Shown here one piece after another: positions 34,508 to 44,500 of a DNA stretch of 52,837 nucleotides. The stretch lies in assembly GCA_003553445.1 (NCBI GenBank), contig PWEK01000075.1, forward strand, positions 1-52,837, written 5' to 3'. A model generated the notes under the pieces. The model had not been told where the DNA came from. It worked only from the letters and a program-made list of their open reading frames with translations, and did no database searches. This DNA comes from Elusimicrobiota bacterium. GTDB lineage: Bacteria; CG03; SLGR01. The translations under genes and the position numbers were made by a program. Numbering within the stretch: the first letter of the stretch is position 1; every line of letters begins with the position of its first letter.

Positions 34508-34996
34508 TTAAAGTTCGCTGAGCTTCTCCTTAAGCATATCCACTGTCACATTTCCATAAATGTCTCCGTCTATTTCTACCACCGGCGCAAGGGCGCACTG
34601 TCCAAAACAGGCAACTGTCCTTACCGTGAGTTTCCTGTCCTTAGTAGTAAGAAAAAGTTTTGCGTCATTTGTATCGTCTCCCTCGAAATCATAGCTGTTT
34701 TTTAAATAATCAAGTATTTTCTTTGACCCCTTGGTATGACAGGCTGTTCCCCTGCATACAGAGATACAGTGGTCTCCCTGGGGTATAAGGCTGAAAAAAG
34801 AATAAAAAGTGGCCACCCCGTATATCTCAGAATACGCAGTGCCTGTTTTTTGGGCAACATAGCTTAGCTCCTCCTGGGGCAGATATTTATACCTGTTTGC
34901 TTTCTGAATTTCTTCGAGCATGCCAAGCAGCGCTCCATGGCCTCCTTCATGCTTTTTTATTATTTTATCTAATTTCTCCCTCTTTTTCGTATTCAA
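34508..34996 (-). CDS. hydC: NuoE/HydC-type [2Fe-2S] subunit
   Basis: 162 residues, starting with TTG behind AAGGAGA at seven bases. Helical N-terminus (ALLGMLEEIQKANRYKYLP) and thioredoxin-like domain with the four cluster cysteines in CRGTAC and ACFGQCALAP. Same family as NuoE, HndA and Thermotoga HydC. It passes electrons next to the NuoF-type flavin and is required in the known electron-bifurcating hydrogenases. 13 bases separate it from hydB and 16 from hydF. Confidence 0.93.
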   Translation of the reverse strand: MNTKKREKLDKIIKKHEGGHGALLGMLEEIQKANRYKYLPQEELSYVAQKTGTAYSEIYGVATFYSFFSLIPQGDHCISVCRGTACHTKGSKKILDYLKNSYDFEGDDTNDAKLFLTTKDRKLTVRTVACFGQCALAPVVEIDGDIYGNVTVDMLKEKLSEL

Positions 34997-35012
34997 TTAC
35001 TCTCTCCTTTCT

Positions 35013-36317
35013 TCAGTAAGACTCCGCCTTTTCGCTTAAACCTTCGTCATATTTTATTTTCCACGGCCGTAAAACCCTTTCCAGAACATTTCTTCCCGAC
35101 ACATATGATAAAAACAGGCCGTAATTGGTATAGGGAACCCCGGCAGATTCAATATCTCTCAGCCTGGCCTGCAGCTTCTGAGAACTTATCATACACCCTC
35201 CGCAGTGAATAATCAGGCTGTAGTCGGATATTTCATCATCTGCCTTAAACTCTCTTCCGAAGCTGTGGTCTACTTTGACGCCGCTGAAATATTTCTTAAT
35301 AAGGCGGGGAATCTTTACGGTACCGATATCCTCAGCTATTCTTGAATGATTGCATGCCTCGGCTATAAGAACCCTGTCGCCGGACTTTAACCCGTCGATA
35401 GCCGCTGTACCTTTCGCAAAATCTCTTAATCTTCCTCGGCTGAAATAGTTTATCATGACAATAGAAAAAGTAGATAGCTCTATATCTTCCTCAAGCCAAT
35501 CATGCATATATTCAACAGCCTGGGAATCTCCTATGACAGCATGAGGCTTCTTTCCTAAGGCCGATATAAATTCCCTGAATTTTCTTTTTTCTTTCTCTTT
35601 AAGCAAGGCATCGCCGCTTCGGGCCCTGTCAAGATCAAGCCGATAACACACAGGCCAGGCCCGGTGCCTGGTTATGTATTCCTGAATCATAGACTGCGGA
35701 CGAAGCAACCTCCCCTCGGGAGCCTCTTCATCCATAACAATAACGAGAACATAAAACTCACCACTTTTTATAAACGGCAGCAGTTCGGTCTTCTTATTAG
35801 GGTTTCTGAAGTTTTCAAGAATAAAATTCAAAAGACGCATTCGCTCATATTCTTCAACAGCGCAAATACTGATTTTTTTATAAAACTTTAATACTCTTAT
35901 GTCAGACTCTATCTTATCAAATGAGTTTCTGCTGCTTTCTTTGAAAATATTGTAAATAACAAGAACCTGCTTATTAAGCTTTCTTGCAGCCTCTAAAAGC
36001 TCTCTTTCCGGAGAATAAACACCTGAAGAGGGATCTATTACAATAAGCACAAGGTCACACTCTTTCAAATCCCCGAGAACTTTATCTTTCTTCTTTTTCC
36101 CGAGAGCTCCCTTTTCATCAACACCGGCAGTATCGTATAAACTTACGGGGCCAAGACCGTGAATTTCTTTATTAAGAACCCTGGTGTCTGCCGTTGTTCC
36201 GGGCGTTTCATCAACAAGCGAAGCAGGCTGCTGGAGAAGAAGATTCATAACAGTACTTTTACCGCTGTTCATCTTTCCGAATATTCCTATGTGGTTTCTG
36301 TCAACCGGCGCAGACAT
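35013..36317 (-). CDS. hydF: [FeFe] hydrogenase maturation GTPase HydF
   Basis: 434 residues. GTPase domain with P-loop GKMNSGKST, PGTTAD (switch) and DTAG; a dimerisation domain; and a C-terminal cluster domain with CNH (near residue 325) and HCGGC (near 375), the C-x-H ... H-C-x2-C [4Fe-4S] ligand set. Scaffold on which the 2Fe subcluster is assembled before transfer to HydA. Overlaps the end of hydE by 17 bases, so it is translationally coupled; GGGGGA stands before the ATG. Confidence 0.95.
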   Translation of the reverse strand: MSAPVDRNHIGIFGKMNSGKSTVMNLLLQQPASLVDETPGTTADTRVLNKEIHGLGPVSLYDTAGVDEKGALGKKKKDKVLGDLKECDLVLIVIDPSSGVYSPERELLEAARKLNKQVLVIYNIFKESSRNSFDKIESDIRVLKFYKKISICAVEEYERMRLLNFILENFRNPNKKTELLPFIKSGEFYVLVIVMDEEAPEGRLLRPQSMIQEYITRHRAWPVCYRLDLDRARSGDALLKEKEKRKFREFISALGKKPHAVIGDSQAVEYMHDWLEEDIELSTFSIVMINYFSRGRLRDFAKGTAAIDGLKSGDRVLIAEACNHSRIAEDIGTVKIPRLIKKYFSGVKVDHSFGREFKADDEISDYSLIIHCGGCMISSQKLQARLRDIESAGVPYTNYGLFLSYVSGRNVLERVLRPWKIKYDEGLSEKAESY

Positions 36318-37332
36318 TATTTCTTTCCCCCTCTTTCCTTACGAACCTCAGTGAATCTCCCCATTCGTTAAAGGCCGCCTTCATCCCTACAGATTCAATT
36401 CTGCGTACAATGCATTCTCTGCATTCCGATGCCTTTTCAGTTAAACAGGGTTTCCCATCATAAAGAGTATAATCATTCCTGTATTTGACCGGGGTAACCC
36501 CGGGCATTATTATATTCGCCCCTGCCTCCAGGGCCATTTCCCTGCCTCTTTTATGCAGGGTCTGGAAGGCGGTCGTTGCAGCGATATTTATATCAGGCAT
36601 CATTATTCTTAAAACGGAGATCATATTCAGGCTTCTCATTAAAGCCTCTCTTTTGCTGTAGGACCTCCTTCCTTTTAGAGGAGTCCTCTCATGGGGGATA
36701 AATGGGCCCATTCCTACCATATCCACATCCATTTCACTTATAAAAATGAGGTCTTCCGCCAGGTTATCCAATTTCTGATAAGGAGAATGAACCATAACAC
36801 CGGTTCCGGTTTGAAAACCTGTTTCCTGTAAACTCTTCAGGCATTTAGTTCTTTCAGCGAAGCTCATATATGCCGGATGCAGCGAGCCGTAATGCTCCGG
36901 GCTGGAGGTTTCTATTCTTAGTAGGTATCTGTGAGCCCCCGCCTTAAAAAACCTCCTGTAAACATTTTTTTTCTGCTCTCCGCAGCAGAGAGTTATACCC
37001 AGCCCGGGAAATTTTCTTTTTATACTCCTTACTACGTCACAGACAAAATCCACGAATTCCCGGGAGTTATCCTGTCCGGACTGCAGAACAAGAGACCCGT
37101 AACCGGAGTCTTTGCAAAACTCAGCGCATTTAAGAATTTCTCCGGCGGTCATACGGTACCTTTTAATACCCGAATTGGATTTTCTAATCCCGCAGTAAAA
37201 ACAGTCATTGCAGCAGATATTGGAAAACTCTATTAACCCCCTGAAATATACACTGCTGCCTACTTCCCTGTCACGCAATGAAGAGGCGGCGGAAAAGAGT
37301 TCTTTCTGCTCATCCCCGTCAAACCGGAGCAT
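36301..37332 (-). CDS. hydE: [FeFe] hydrogenase maturase HydE (radical SAM)
   Basis: 343 residues. Radical-SAM cluster motif C-x3-C-x2-C in CCNDCFYCGIRK, followed by a (beta/alpha)8 barrel with the family segments LQSGQD, GTGVMVHSPYQ, MVGMGPFIPHERTP and ATTAFQTL. Works on the HydG product during synthesis of the dithiomethylamine-bearing cluster. AAGGAA before the ATG; 16 bases after hydG. Length is normal for the family. Confidence 0.95.
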   Translation of the reverse strand: MLRFDGDEQKELFSAASSLRDREVGSSVYFRGLIEFSNICCNDCFYCGIRKSNSGIKRYRMTAGEILKCAEFCKDSGYGSLVLQSGQDNSREFVDFVCDVVRSIKRKFPGLGITLCCGEQKKNVYRRFFKAGAHRYLLRIETSSPEHYGSLHPAYMSFAERTKCLKSLQETGFQTGTGVMVHSPYQKLDNLAEDLIFISEMDVDMVGMGPFIPHERTPLKGRRSYSKREALMRSLNMISVLRIMMPDINIAATTAFQTLHKRGREMALEAGANIIMPGVTPVKYRNDYTLYDGKPCLTEKASECRECIVRRIESVGMKAAFNEWGDSLRFVRKEGERNNVCAG

Positions 37333-37348
37333 TTTTTTTATTTCCTTC

Positions 37349-38746
37349 TTAGAAATACAGATCTCTTTCTCCTTTCTCTATTCTGCCAAGAAAATCCTCT
37401 GTCCGCCGGCGCCTTGAACAATCAGGAATATCCCCCAGTTTTTCATCAATAAGCTTTTCTCCGGCCCTCCGTGTCTCTTCATCAGCGTAATCAACCAGGT
37501 ATTCTTTCAGTGTAGTAAGGGCATTTGGGAGGCAGTGAAGCTTTATCAACCCGGGCTTGGCCAGCTCCATGAAATCAGTTCCGACCCTGCCGAGCCTGTA
37601 ACATCCGGTGCAGAAAGATGGAATATACCCCAGTTTAATGACTGACTTAATTACATCACCGGCCGGACGGTTGTCATTCAGAGAGAACTGACCGCTTTCA
37701 TAACAGCTTTCTTCTCCCTCATATCCCCCCGGAGAAGTTCTCGAACCGGCGCTTATCTGAGAAACCCCCAGGTTAAAAAGCTCTTCCCTTAGAAGAGGCG
37801 ACTCCCTTGTCGAAAGTATAATACCGGTGTAAGGCACCGCGCACCGCAGAACCGCCACGATTTTTTTAAAATCCATATCGCTTACAGGATGGGGGGTATT
37901 GTGCGAAAGGGGCGCTCCGGCAGCCGGTTCAACCCGGGGAACTGATATTGTATGAGGGCCAACCCCGAATTTTTTATCCAGATGACTGGAGTGCTCAAGA
38001 AGAGAAAGGACTTCAAACCTGTAATCGTAAAGGCCAAAGAGAGCCCCGATACCCACATCATTGAGGCCATTCTCCAGCGCCCTGTCCATTGTTGAGAGCC
38101 TAAAAAAATAATCGCTTTTTCTTCCCCCGGGATGCATTTTCTCATAGGTCGGCCGGTGATAGGTCTCCTGAAACACCGTATAGGTGCCTATACGGGAATC
38201 AGCCAGTTTCCGCAACTCACCGGGTTCAAGCGGAGGAACCTCAACATTAATACGCCTTACGTAACTGCCGTCTTCGCCAGCAACTTCATAAGCTGTCTTT
38301 ATTGAATTTAAAAAATAATCAAAAGAACACTTCTGCGGATTCTCTCCCATAAGCATAAGAATCCTTTTATGCCCCTGCCTCAGCAGCGCCCTGACCTCAT
38401 CCTTTATCTGGTCATTACTGAGACATTTTCTTTTAATACCTGTATTTTCTTTTCTGTATCCGCAGTATAGACAGCTGTTTGAGCAGTAATTTGATATGTA
38501 AAGAGGAGCAAAAAGAACAAGCCTTCTTCCGTAAATGAGATTTTTTATCCTTGAAGCCGCATCAAAAAGCCTCTGCAGCTCCCCCCTGTTTTTAATATTC
38601 AAAAGGACCGCCGCCTCATAACAGGAAAGCCCTTTAAGCTTCAGCGCCTTATTAATTATTTTATCTTTATCTGAAGAAGAAGCTTTTTCAGTTTGTTCTA
38701 TTATATTATGTAAATCTTTTTCTTTTATTACTGCTGTTTCCTTCAT
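37349..38746 (-). CDS. hydG: [FeFe] hydrogenase maturase HydG (tyrosine lyase, radical SAM)
   Basis: 465 residues. N-terminal radical-SAM motif CSNSCLYCGYRK, barrel, and the C-terminal second-cluster motif C-x2-C-x22-C starting CTGCYRLGRVG and ending at LIKLHC, which binds the auxiliary cluster carrying the dangler iron. Cleaves tyrosine to give CO and cyanide ligands. First gene of the operon; its ATG is about 55 bases downstream of the predicted transcription start and about 30 bases after the Rex-type operator. Only a weak ribosome site is seen. Confidence 0.96.
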   Translation of the reverse strand: MKETAVIKEKDLHNIIEQTEKASSSDKDKIINKALKLKGLSCYEAAVLLNIKNRGELQRLFDAASRIKNLIYGRRLVLFAPLYISNYCSNSCLYCGYRKENTGIKRKCLSNDQIKDEVRALLRQGHKRILMLMGENPQKCSFDYFLNSIKTAYEVAGEDGSYVRRINVEVPPLEPGELRKLADSRIGTYTVFQETYHRPTYEKMHPGGRKSDYFFRLSTMDRALENGLNDVGIGALFGLYDYRFEVLSLLEHSSHLDKKFGVGPHTISVPRVEPAAGAPLSHNTPHPVSDMDFKKIVAVLRCAVPYTGIILSTRESPLLREELFNLGVSQISAGSRTSPGGYEGEESCYESGQFSLNDNRPAGDVIKSVIKLGYIPSFCTGCYRLGRVGTDFMELAKPGLIKLHCLPNALTTLKEYLVDYADEETRRAGEKLIDEKLGDIPDCSRRRRTEDFLGRIEKGERDLYF

Positions 38747-38777
38747 AATCTTTTTTTTAGCCTCTAAAACCCCCAGT

Positions 38778-38795
38778 TTGTGAAAAATTTCACAA
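38778..38795. promoter_or_regulatory. Rex-type operator of the hydrogenase operon
   Basis: TTGTGAAAAATTTCACAA: 8-base perfect arms with two central bases, identical to the Rex consensus TTGTGAA-N4-TTCACAA. It also fits the HcpR/CRP pattern TGTGA-N6-TCACA. It lies between about +5 and +23 of the predicted transcript, where a repressor would block elongation or initiation. Rex releases DNA when NADH/NAD+ is high, which fits induction of a hydrogenase that disposes of reductant. Confidence 0.75.
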
Positions 38796-38806
38796 TATTG
38801 ATGGAA

Positions 38807-38835
38807 ATTTTACCATTTTTCAGCACTAAAATCAA
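38807..38835 (-). promoter_or_regulatory. Candidate promoter of the hyd operon
   Basis: Minus strand TTGATT (38830-38835), 17 bases, TAAAAT (38807-38812); 4/6 and 5/6 matches with ideal spacing. Start of transcription near 38800, directly before the operator. Confidence 0.5.
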
Positions 38836-38902
38836 ACAGATTCCATTCGATACAATTAGGAAAAAATAAAATTATTATTGAGATGCTATCAATAGCCCTG
38901 GA

Positions 38903-41500
38903 TTAGAATTTATCCTGGCTGCTGAAAAAAGTCCTGTTCGTTCGCGGCAACTGAAGTTCTATCTTCTGATCAGAATCATTTCCCCGGGATTCCAGGCGTG
39001 CATCGTCAAACATAACCGAACAAAACTGCCCCGAAATGGAAAAATACTCGCTTCCGAAAGAAACCCTTACCTCGCGGCTGCCTTCGGGAGAAACATCGGA
39101 AATAGATTTTCTTTTCCAGTCCGTACATAAGGTAAATGTTTTTGAAGTTACATGTATCAAATCTCCGTTTTCATCAAGCCAGTCCATCATAATAAAAAAA
39201 TCACCCTTAAGATTACCATCATCCCGTCTTGCCCAGAAAGAAAATTCATACCTTTTCCCCTCAAATATATTAACTCTCTGCTTAACCCTCGCGCTATCTC
39301 CCAAATCGCCCAAAAAACCGTAACCCCATTTGCCCGTTCTGGAGGCCCACTCTTCAGTCTGGGCAGAATCGCTGTCTTCCCATCCCAGAGCCGTACCGCC
39401 GGCTCTGCTGCCGGCCTCAAATGAGGGGTTTTTTAATAAATTATCTGTAACTTCTATTTCAAAAAGAACTGAATCAGAAGATAATAATCCGCCCTCTTCT
39501 ATAATAAGAACCCCTGAACCTTTATCTTTTTTTATCTCCCCCGCGATCTCCACTTTAGCTTCTTTCTCGGAAAGCAGGTCAAGAGATTCAACCTTGACTT
39601 CCCGGAAATCCCCTTTCAGCCTGATATCATTTTTTGACAAATCATCGAACTTGCAGTTTACCAGCGTCAGGGTTATTTCTTCATTAATGGCGCTGTGAAT
39701 AAAAACTTTATCTGTACACGCTTCAATCCTGGTTCTTATAAAATCTTCTTCTATCTGTTCGGCTTCGGAAAATTCACTCCAATTAAAATAACCGTCAGAC
39801 GCCCTTATCCAGAACCTTGTCTCATCGGGCCATGACGAAAGATCAGTATCATAATCTTTAAGATCAATTACAATATCGAACGGGTTTTTGCTCCAGGAGC
39901 TTGTAGAAAAGAGGATATCATAATCCAGGTAGTGATCCGGAGCGTGGCGCGGATCATCTATTGAAGAAACTGTTGAAAAACGTATATCGTAAAGGCCGTC
40001 ATCAAAATAAACGTATTCATTTTCTTTCAACGGCGCTCTCCATGAAAGATACGCCCTGCTGCCTGATAAGCGGACCCTGAAACCCCCGATCCTGTCGGGT
40101 GAAGTCGATTCTCTGTTTTCATTAAAACCCAGCCTCTTAAACGCATTCTGAATATAATCCGTACGGGATACTTTGTCTTTAACAAGACCCGAACGCATAT
40201 TTTCAATGGCAAGAAGCACCGCCCCCTGCTGCACACCGACTACATCGTCCGACCTCCATATACTGCCCCGCCTAACTACGGAAGGTTCGGTATTGTAACT
40301 GTCGGAAAACCCGTATTTTCCCCACAGATCCCCAGAATGATTCCGGTAAATATACCTCAACGAGTCCGCAACAGCTCCCGGAAGTTCATGTGCTGCGGCT
40401 GCAAGATTTGTAAGAGCCACAGTCCCGTCGTTATCATAAAGCCCGTATGCATAATACCCGCCGGGATCCAGGGAATCCGCCGCTCCGATGCCCCAGCTGT
40501 ATTTTGAATATGTATCATATTCTTCTCTTCTGTTATGAGCATACCTCCTCTGGTGAATGGTAGCCCTGTACACATTCGAGGTGTAGCATGCAAAGTCGTC
40601 CCTCCTTCCGGAGAAATCTATAAAAAGCAGGGGATACTGATGGGTAAAAAGAGATTTTTCAAATATATATTCAAGGGATTTGGTAGATTCTATCGGGCGA
40701 TACATATTCTTCCATCCGCGCCGGTCGAGTCTTTTACTTTCTGAAGGAGCTCCGGCACCGAGAATATAAGCAAGTATACCCTCGCTGAAACCCCCGATTA
40801 AACCCTCACTGAAGTTTCCTTCCGGCGTCCAGCCCCATTCCAGAATCCCGCCGGGGTTATTATTAGTCATCCACTTCCAGTCTATTCTCTCATAGATGCC
40901 TTCGGCAAGCTCTTTCGGGTAATCATCTCCATGGTCGCTGAAGTATTCCCCCGCAAAAAGAGCCGCAGACACAAGTATGGCGGTATCTATTGTGGACAGC
41001 TCACTGTCCCATACCCGGTTGCCCTCCATGTCGGTAAAGTGATAGAAGAAGCCTTTATAGTGAACAAGCCCGTCGGGATTTAAGCTGTCTGACTCCCTGG
41101 CATTATAGTAGCTCTCCAGGACCCTGACCACCCTTTCATAGGCTTCATCGTAATTTATCCCCCCCCGCTTGTGTCCGATACATAGTGCCGCTATACCCAT
41201 ACCCGATGAAGCGCAGCTTACAATATCATCCCTGTTGGGAGGGGTATTAAAGTTGTGAGCTCTGTCCTTAACCAGCCCGTTTTCAGGGTTTGCCTCCTCA
41301 ATGAAGTATGAAAAAATCCTTCTCTGAACTTCATCATATAATTCTTCATCTGAAAGCGAGGAATAATCTTCCAGATACTCAATCCCGCCCGCTGCATATC
41401 CCTGACAAAATATGAGGAAAACAAAAACCAGCCTGGATACATTCCTCAATACCCCCCCCTTAAAGAGAGTTCCGCTTTTTTCCCTGCTTAAAATTTTCAT
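38903..41500 (-). CDS. Secreted GH144/glycoamylase-like enzyme with carbohydrate-binding C-terminus (copy A)
   Basis: 865 residues from the ATG at 41500. Other possible starts are TTG at 41518 and TTG at 41449, the latter just after a G-run. Signal sequence LVFVFLIFCQGYA. Residues about 45-480 match the glycoamylase-like (PF10091, GH144) fold: RIFSYFIEEANPENGLVKDR, CASSGMGIAALCIGHKRG, SELSTIDTAILVSAALFAG, FTHQYPLLFIDFSGRRDD, GVQQGAVLLAIEN. An FN3-like domain, an Ig-like domain and a jelly-roll binding domain starting LLKNPSFEAG follow. It probably cuts beta-1,2-glucan or a related polymer. Unlike copy B it ends after the binding domain, without the sorting-like tail. It starts 55 bases after copy B. 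Confidence 0.82.
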   Translation of the reverse strand: MKILSREKSGTLFKGGVLRNVSRLVFVFLIFCQGYAAGGIEYLEDYSSLSDEELYDEVQRRIFSYFIEEANPENGLVKDRAHNFNTPPNRDDIVSCASSGMGIAALCIGHKRGGINYDEAYERVVRVLESYYNARESDSLNPDGLVHYKGFFYHFTDMEGNRVWDSELSTIDTAILVSAALFAGEYFSDHGDDYPKELAEGIYERIDWKWMTNNNPGGILEWGWTPEGNFSEGLIGGFSEGILAYILGAGAPSESKRLDRRGWKNMYRPIESTKSLEYIFEKSLFTHQYPLLFIDFSGRRDDFACYTSNVYRATIHQRRYAHNRREEYDTYSKYSWGIGAADSLDPGGYYAYGLYDNDGTVALTNLAAAAHELPGAVADSLRYIYRNHSGDLWGKYGFSDSYNTEPSVVRRGSIWRSDDVVGVQQGAVLLAIENMRSGLVKDKVSRTDYIQNAFKRLGFNENRESTSPDRIGGFRVRLSGSRAYLSWRAPLKENEYVYFDDGLYDIRFSTVSSIDDPRHAPDHYLDYDILFSTSSWSKNPFDIVIDLKDYDTDLSSWPDETRFWIRASDGYFNWSEFSEAEQIEEDFIRTRIEACTDKVFIHSAINEEITLTLVNCKFDDLSKNDIRLKGDFREVKVESLDLLSEKEAKVEIAGEIKKDKGSGVLIIEEGGLLSSDSVLFEIEVTDNLLKNPSFEAGSRAGGTALGWEDSDSAQTEEWASRTGKWGYGFLGDLGDSARVKQRVNIFEGKRYEFSFWARRDDGNLKGDFFIMMDWLDENGDLIHVTSKTFTLCTDWKRKSISDVSPEGSREVRVSFGSEYFSISGQFCSVMFDDARLESRGNDSDQKIELQLPRTNRTFFSSQDKF
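40890..41002. repeat. 113-bp block identical in copy B (copy A side)
   Basis: Every base, including synonymous positions, is the same as 44752-44864. Bases on both sides differ at scattered third positions. It encodes the part around SELSTIDTAILVSAALFAGEYF of the catalytic domain. Confidence 0.85.
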
Positions 41501-41555
41501 ATATAAAAAGTAATACAAAGATCCAGATTTTTCAAGCCCTTTTTAAAAAATCTTC

Positions 41556-44500
41556 CTATTGAATTACAGAAAACTTTCCTGTTTCCACATTGCCGTCGTG
41601 GTTTACAACAAGAATATACACTCCGGAGGAGAGATTGGCAGCATCTCCCCACCTGTAAAAAGAACCCTCACGGTGAGTAAATTCATCCACAAGGCTTCCG
41701 GCGACATTGAATATCCTGACCTTTGCTCCAGCGGGCAGTCCGGATATTACTATTCCTTCTCCCTTATCCGAACTTCCGTATTTTCTATGCCCCGGAATAT
41801 AGGGGTTAGGATATACATACACATCACTGATGTCCCTGTAAGGAAATACCGCCAAGCCAAGAACTGACATTTCAGAAAGATGAGCTTCAATCCAGTTGTC
41901 TTTTTTATCTTTTCCATAATTTTCCAGCTTCACCCAGCTTCCGCTATTTTCATCAAGTTTAACCACCCTCAGATTTTTTTCCTCAGCCCTGCTTAGCCCT
42001 CCGGGATAGTAAAACCTTGCGGTAATGCCATCCGGTATCTTTGTTTTTTCCTTGACTTGTTTTTCATTTCGGTTTCTTACAATATAACTTCTAAGCGGAG
42101 CTAAATCTCTAATAGTCTCTTCAGGCAAACCCTCATCGGCGTTCCTAACCAGGTCTCTCTCAACGCCGGAGAGCTCTGCAATATCTATTCGGGTCGGGAA
42201 TTCATACGCCCCCTCTGAAAGAGTTATTCTCGAAATAAGTCTTCCCTCCTTTATGAATTCAGCATAGTATTCTCCTGTAAAATACTGATGAAGCGTCCTT
42301 GTAGAAACCGTATTGGAAAACCCGGATTTTTTATCGCCATCATTATACGACCAGGTCCGGAAATAATATGTTGTAGCCGGACTAAGGTCCACAATCCCGG
42401 TGCCGGTTGAAATGAGATTATCAAAACTTCTTACCGGGGTGGAGACACCAACAGAAAAATCCGGGTCCCGGGCATAGGAAACCCCATATCTCGTACCCTC
42501 CCTGTTTATCTTATCCTGCCAGGAAAGAGCGGCCGAACTTGTGTGAACACGAAGAACCTTAAGCTCCCGGGGCGCAGCCGATAGGGTGTAAACGGTTCTT
42601 TCCGGGGATGACAGAAGCTCTACTTCCTCATACCCCTCAACCCGGGCCACAAGGTATCTGCCCACGGCAGTATTTGTAGAAAACCCCTTTTCAGTAAAAG
42701 TTTCTGACTTAATCCCCTCCGCAACCGGGGAATCGTCCAAACAGTACAGGCTGTAGCTCACCGGCCCGGGCAGATCATTCCACTCCCACTGAATCTCGCT
42801 GACTGACTTGGCCGTCCCTATGAAATCAAGCTCCGCCTTCCTCGAAATAAGCGATGCATCATCAAACATTGCAGAATAAAAATCTCCGGTAATTGAAAAA
42901 TAATCGCTTCCGAAACTCACCTCCACTTTCTCCGCATCTTTAGGTGAAACTGCCGAAAGCTCCCATTCCTCCCATACATCGGACATTTGAAAAGATACAG
43001 AAGAGATATATATAGTATCCCCGGAACTGTCCAGCCAATCAAGCTTCATGAAAAAATCACCTTCCAGAATCCCGCTGTCTCGTTTTCCCCATAAAGAAAA
43101 ATCGTAAATTTTTCCGCCCGATACCTGAGCCTCCTGCCACACCTTCCCATCTTCTTCATCTCCGAGCAGACCGTATCCCCAGTCTCCGCTTCGCGCAGCC
43201 CACTCTTCTATCTGCGCCCCTCCGGAATCATCCCAGAAGTCGGTACTTCCCGCCCCCTCACTTCCCTTCTCAAAAGAGGGGTTTCTTAAAATATTTTCCG
43301 TGACCTCAACCAGGGCAGTAAGCGGATTATCCCCCTGCAAACCAGAGGGATGAAAAAGAATCGCACCCATGCCCAAATTCATTCTAAGATTTCCGCTGAT
43401 TTCAATTTCTGCCTCTGAAGAATTAACCCTACTTACGGATTCTATTGCAAGATTCGAGAAATTTCCTTTCAATTCTATATCGTCCCTGCCTAAACCCTCC
43501 TTAAAATTTTCGTTCTTGAGAAAAACGGAAAACTTTCTATTAAAATTCTCATTAATGCCGACCCTGTCCGGCTCAGCCGAAACCGAAGAGCCGGCATGTT
43601 TTTCTTCCACAACTTCCGCCCCGGTAAATTCAGACCAGTTGAAAAAGCCGTCCGAAAACCTTATCCAGAACCTTGTATCATCGGGCCAGCTTTCAATTCC
43701 CGCATCATTATTATCCAGGCTTACTCTCCAGTGCATCCCCTGCCCGCTGCCGAATGAGGTGGACACAATGATATCAAAGTCCAGGTAATGATCCGGCGAC
43801 TCCCACGGATTATTCACAGACGGATCTGTTGAAAAACGGACCTCAAAGATTCCATCCTCCACATAAGTAAAATCCACGCCTTCATAGGGCGCCTCCCAGG
43901 AAAGGAAAACATCGTCTTCAGAGATGAATGCCTTAAACCTGTCCGCTTTATCCAGAGAGCCTCCGCTTTTCTTTTCCCTGAAACCCAGCCTTTCAAGGGC
44001 ATCCTGAACATAGACAACTTCAGTAAGCGCGCTGTTTACCAATCCGCTGCGATGATTTTCAATCGCCACAAGGACCGCCCCCTGCTGTACGCCGATTACA
44101 TCATTTGACCTCCACATGTTGTATTCATTAAAATCATTTTCTATTGAAGGGTCCGTATTGAAACTGTCGGAGAATCCATACTTACCCCATAACTCCGTTT
44201 CGTATTTATTGTAAATATACCTCAGGGAATTTCCCGCGACGCACGGCAGCTCATAAACAGCAGCCGAGAGGTTTGAAAGAGCAACCGTACCGTCATGATC
44301 CCTTATTCCGTAGGCGTGATACCCCCCATCCCATGAATCCGCCGCTCCCAGGCCCCAGCTGTATTTTGAATAGGTATCGTATGCATCTGCTCTTTCATGA
44401 ACATACCTTCTGTGATGCACTGTCGCTTTAAAACTGTTGCTTGCATAACACGCATAGTCATCCCTGCGGCCGCTTAAATCTATAAAAAGCTGGGGATACT

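Noticed and set aside
41525-41553. Hairpin between the two GH144-type genes as terminator
   Set aside because: Eight AT-rich pairs with a 13-base loop and no T-tract following on the minus strand; too weak to call.
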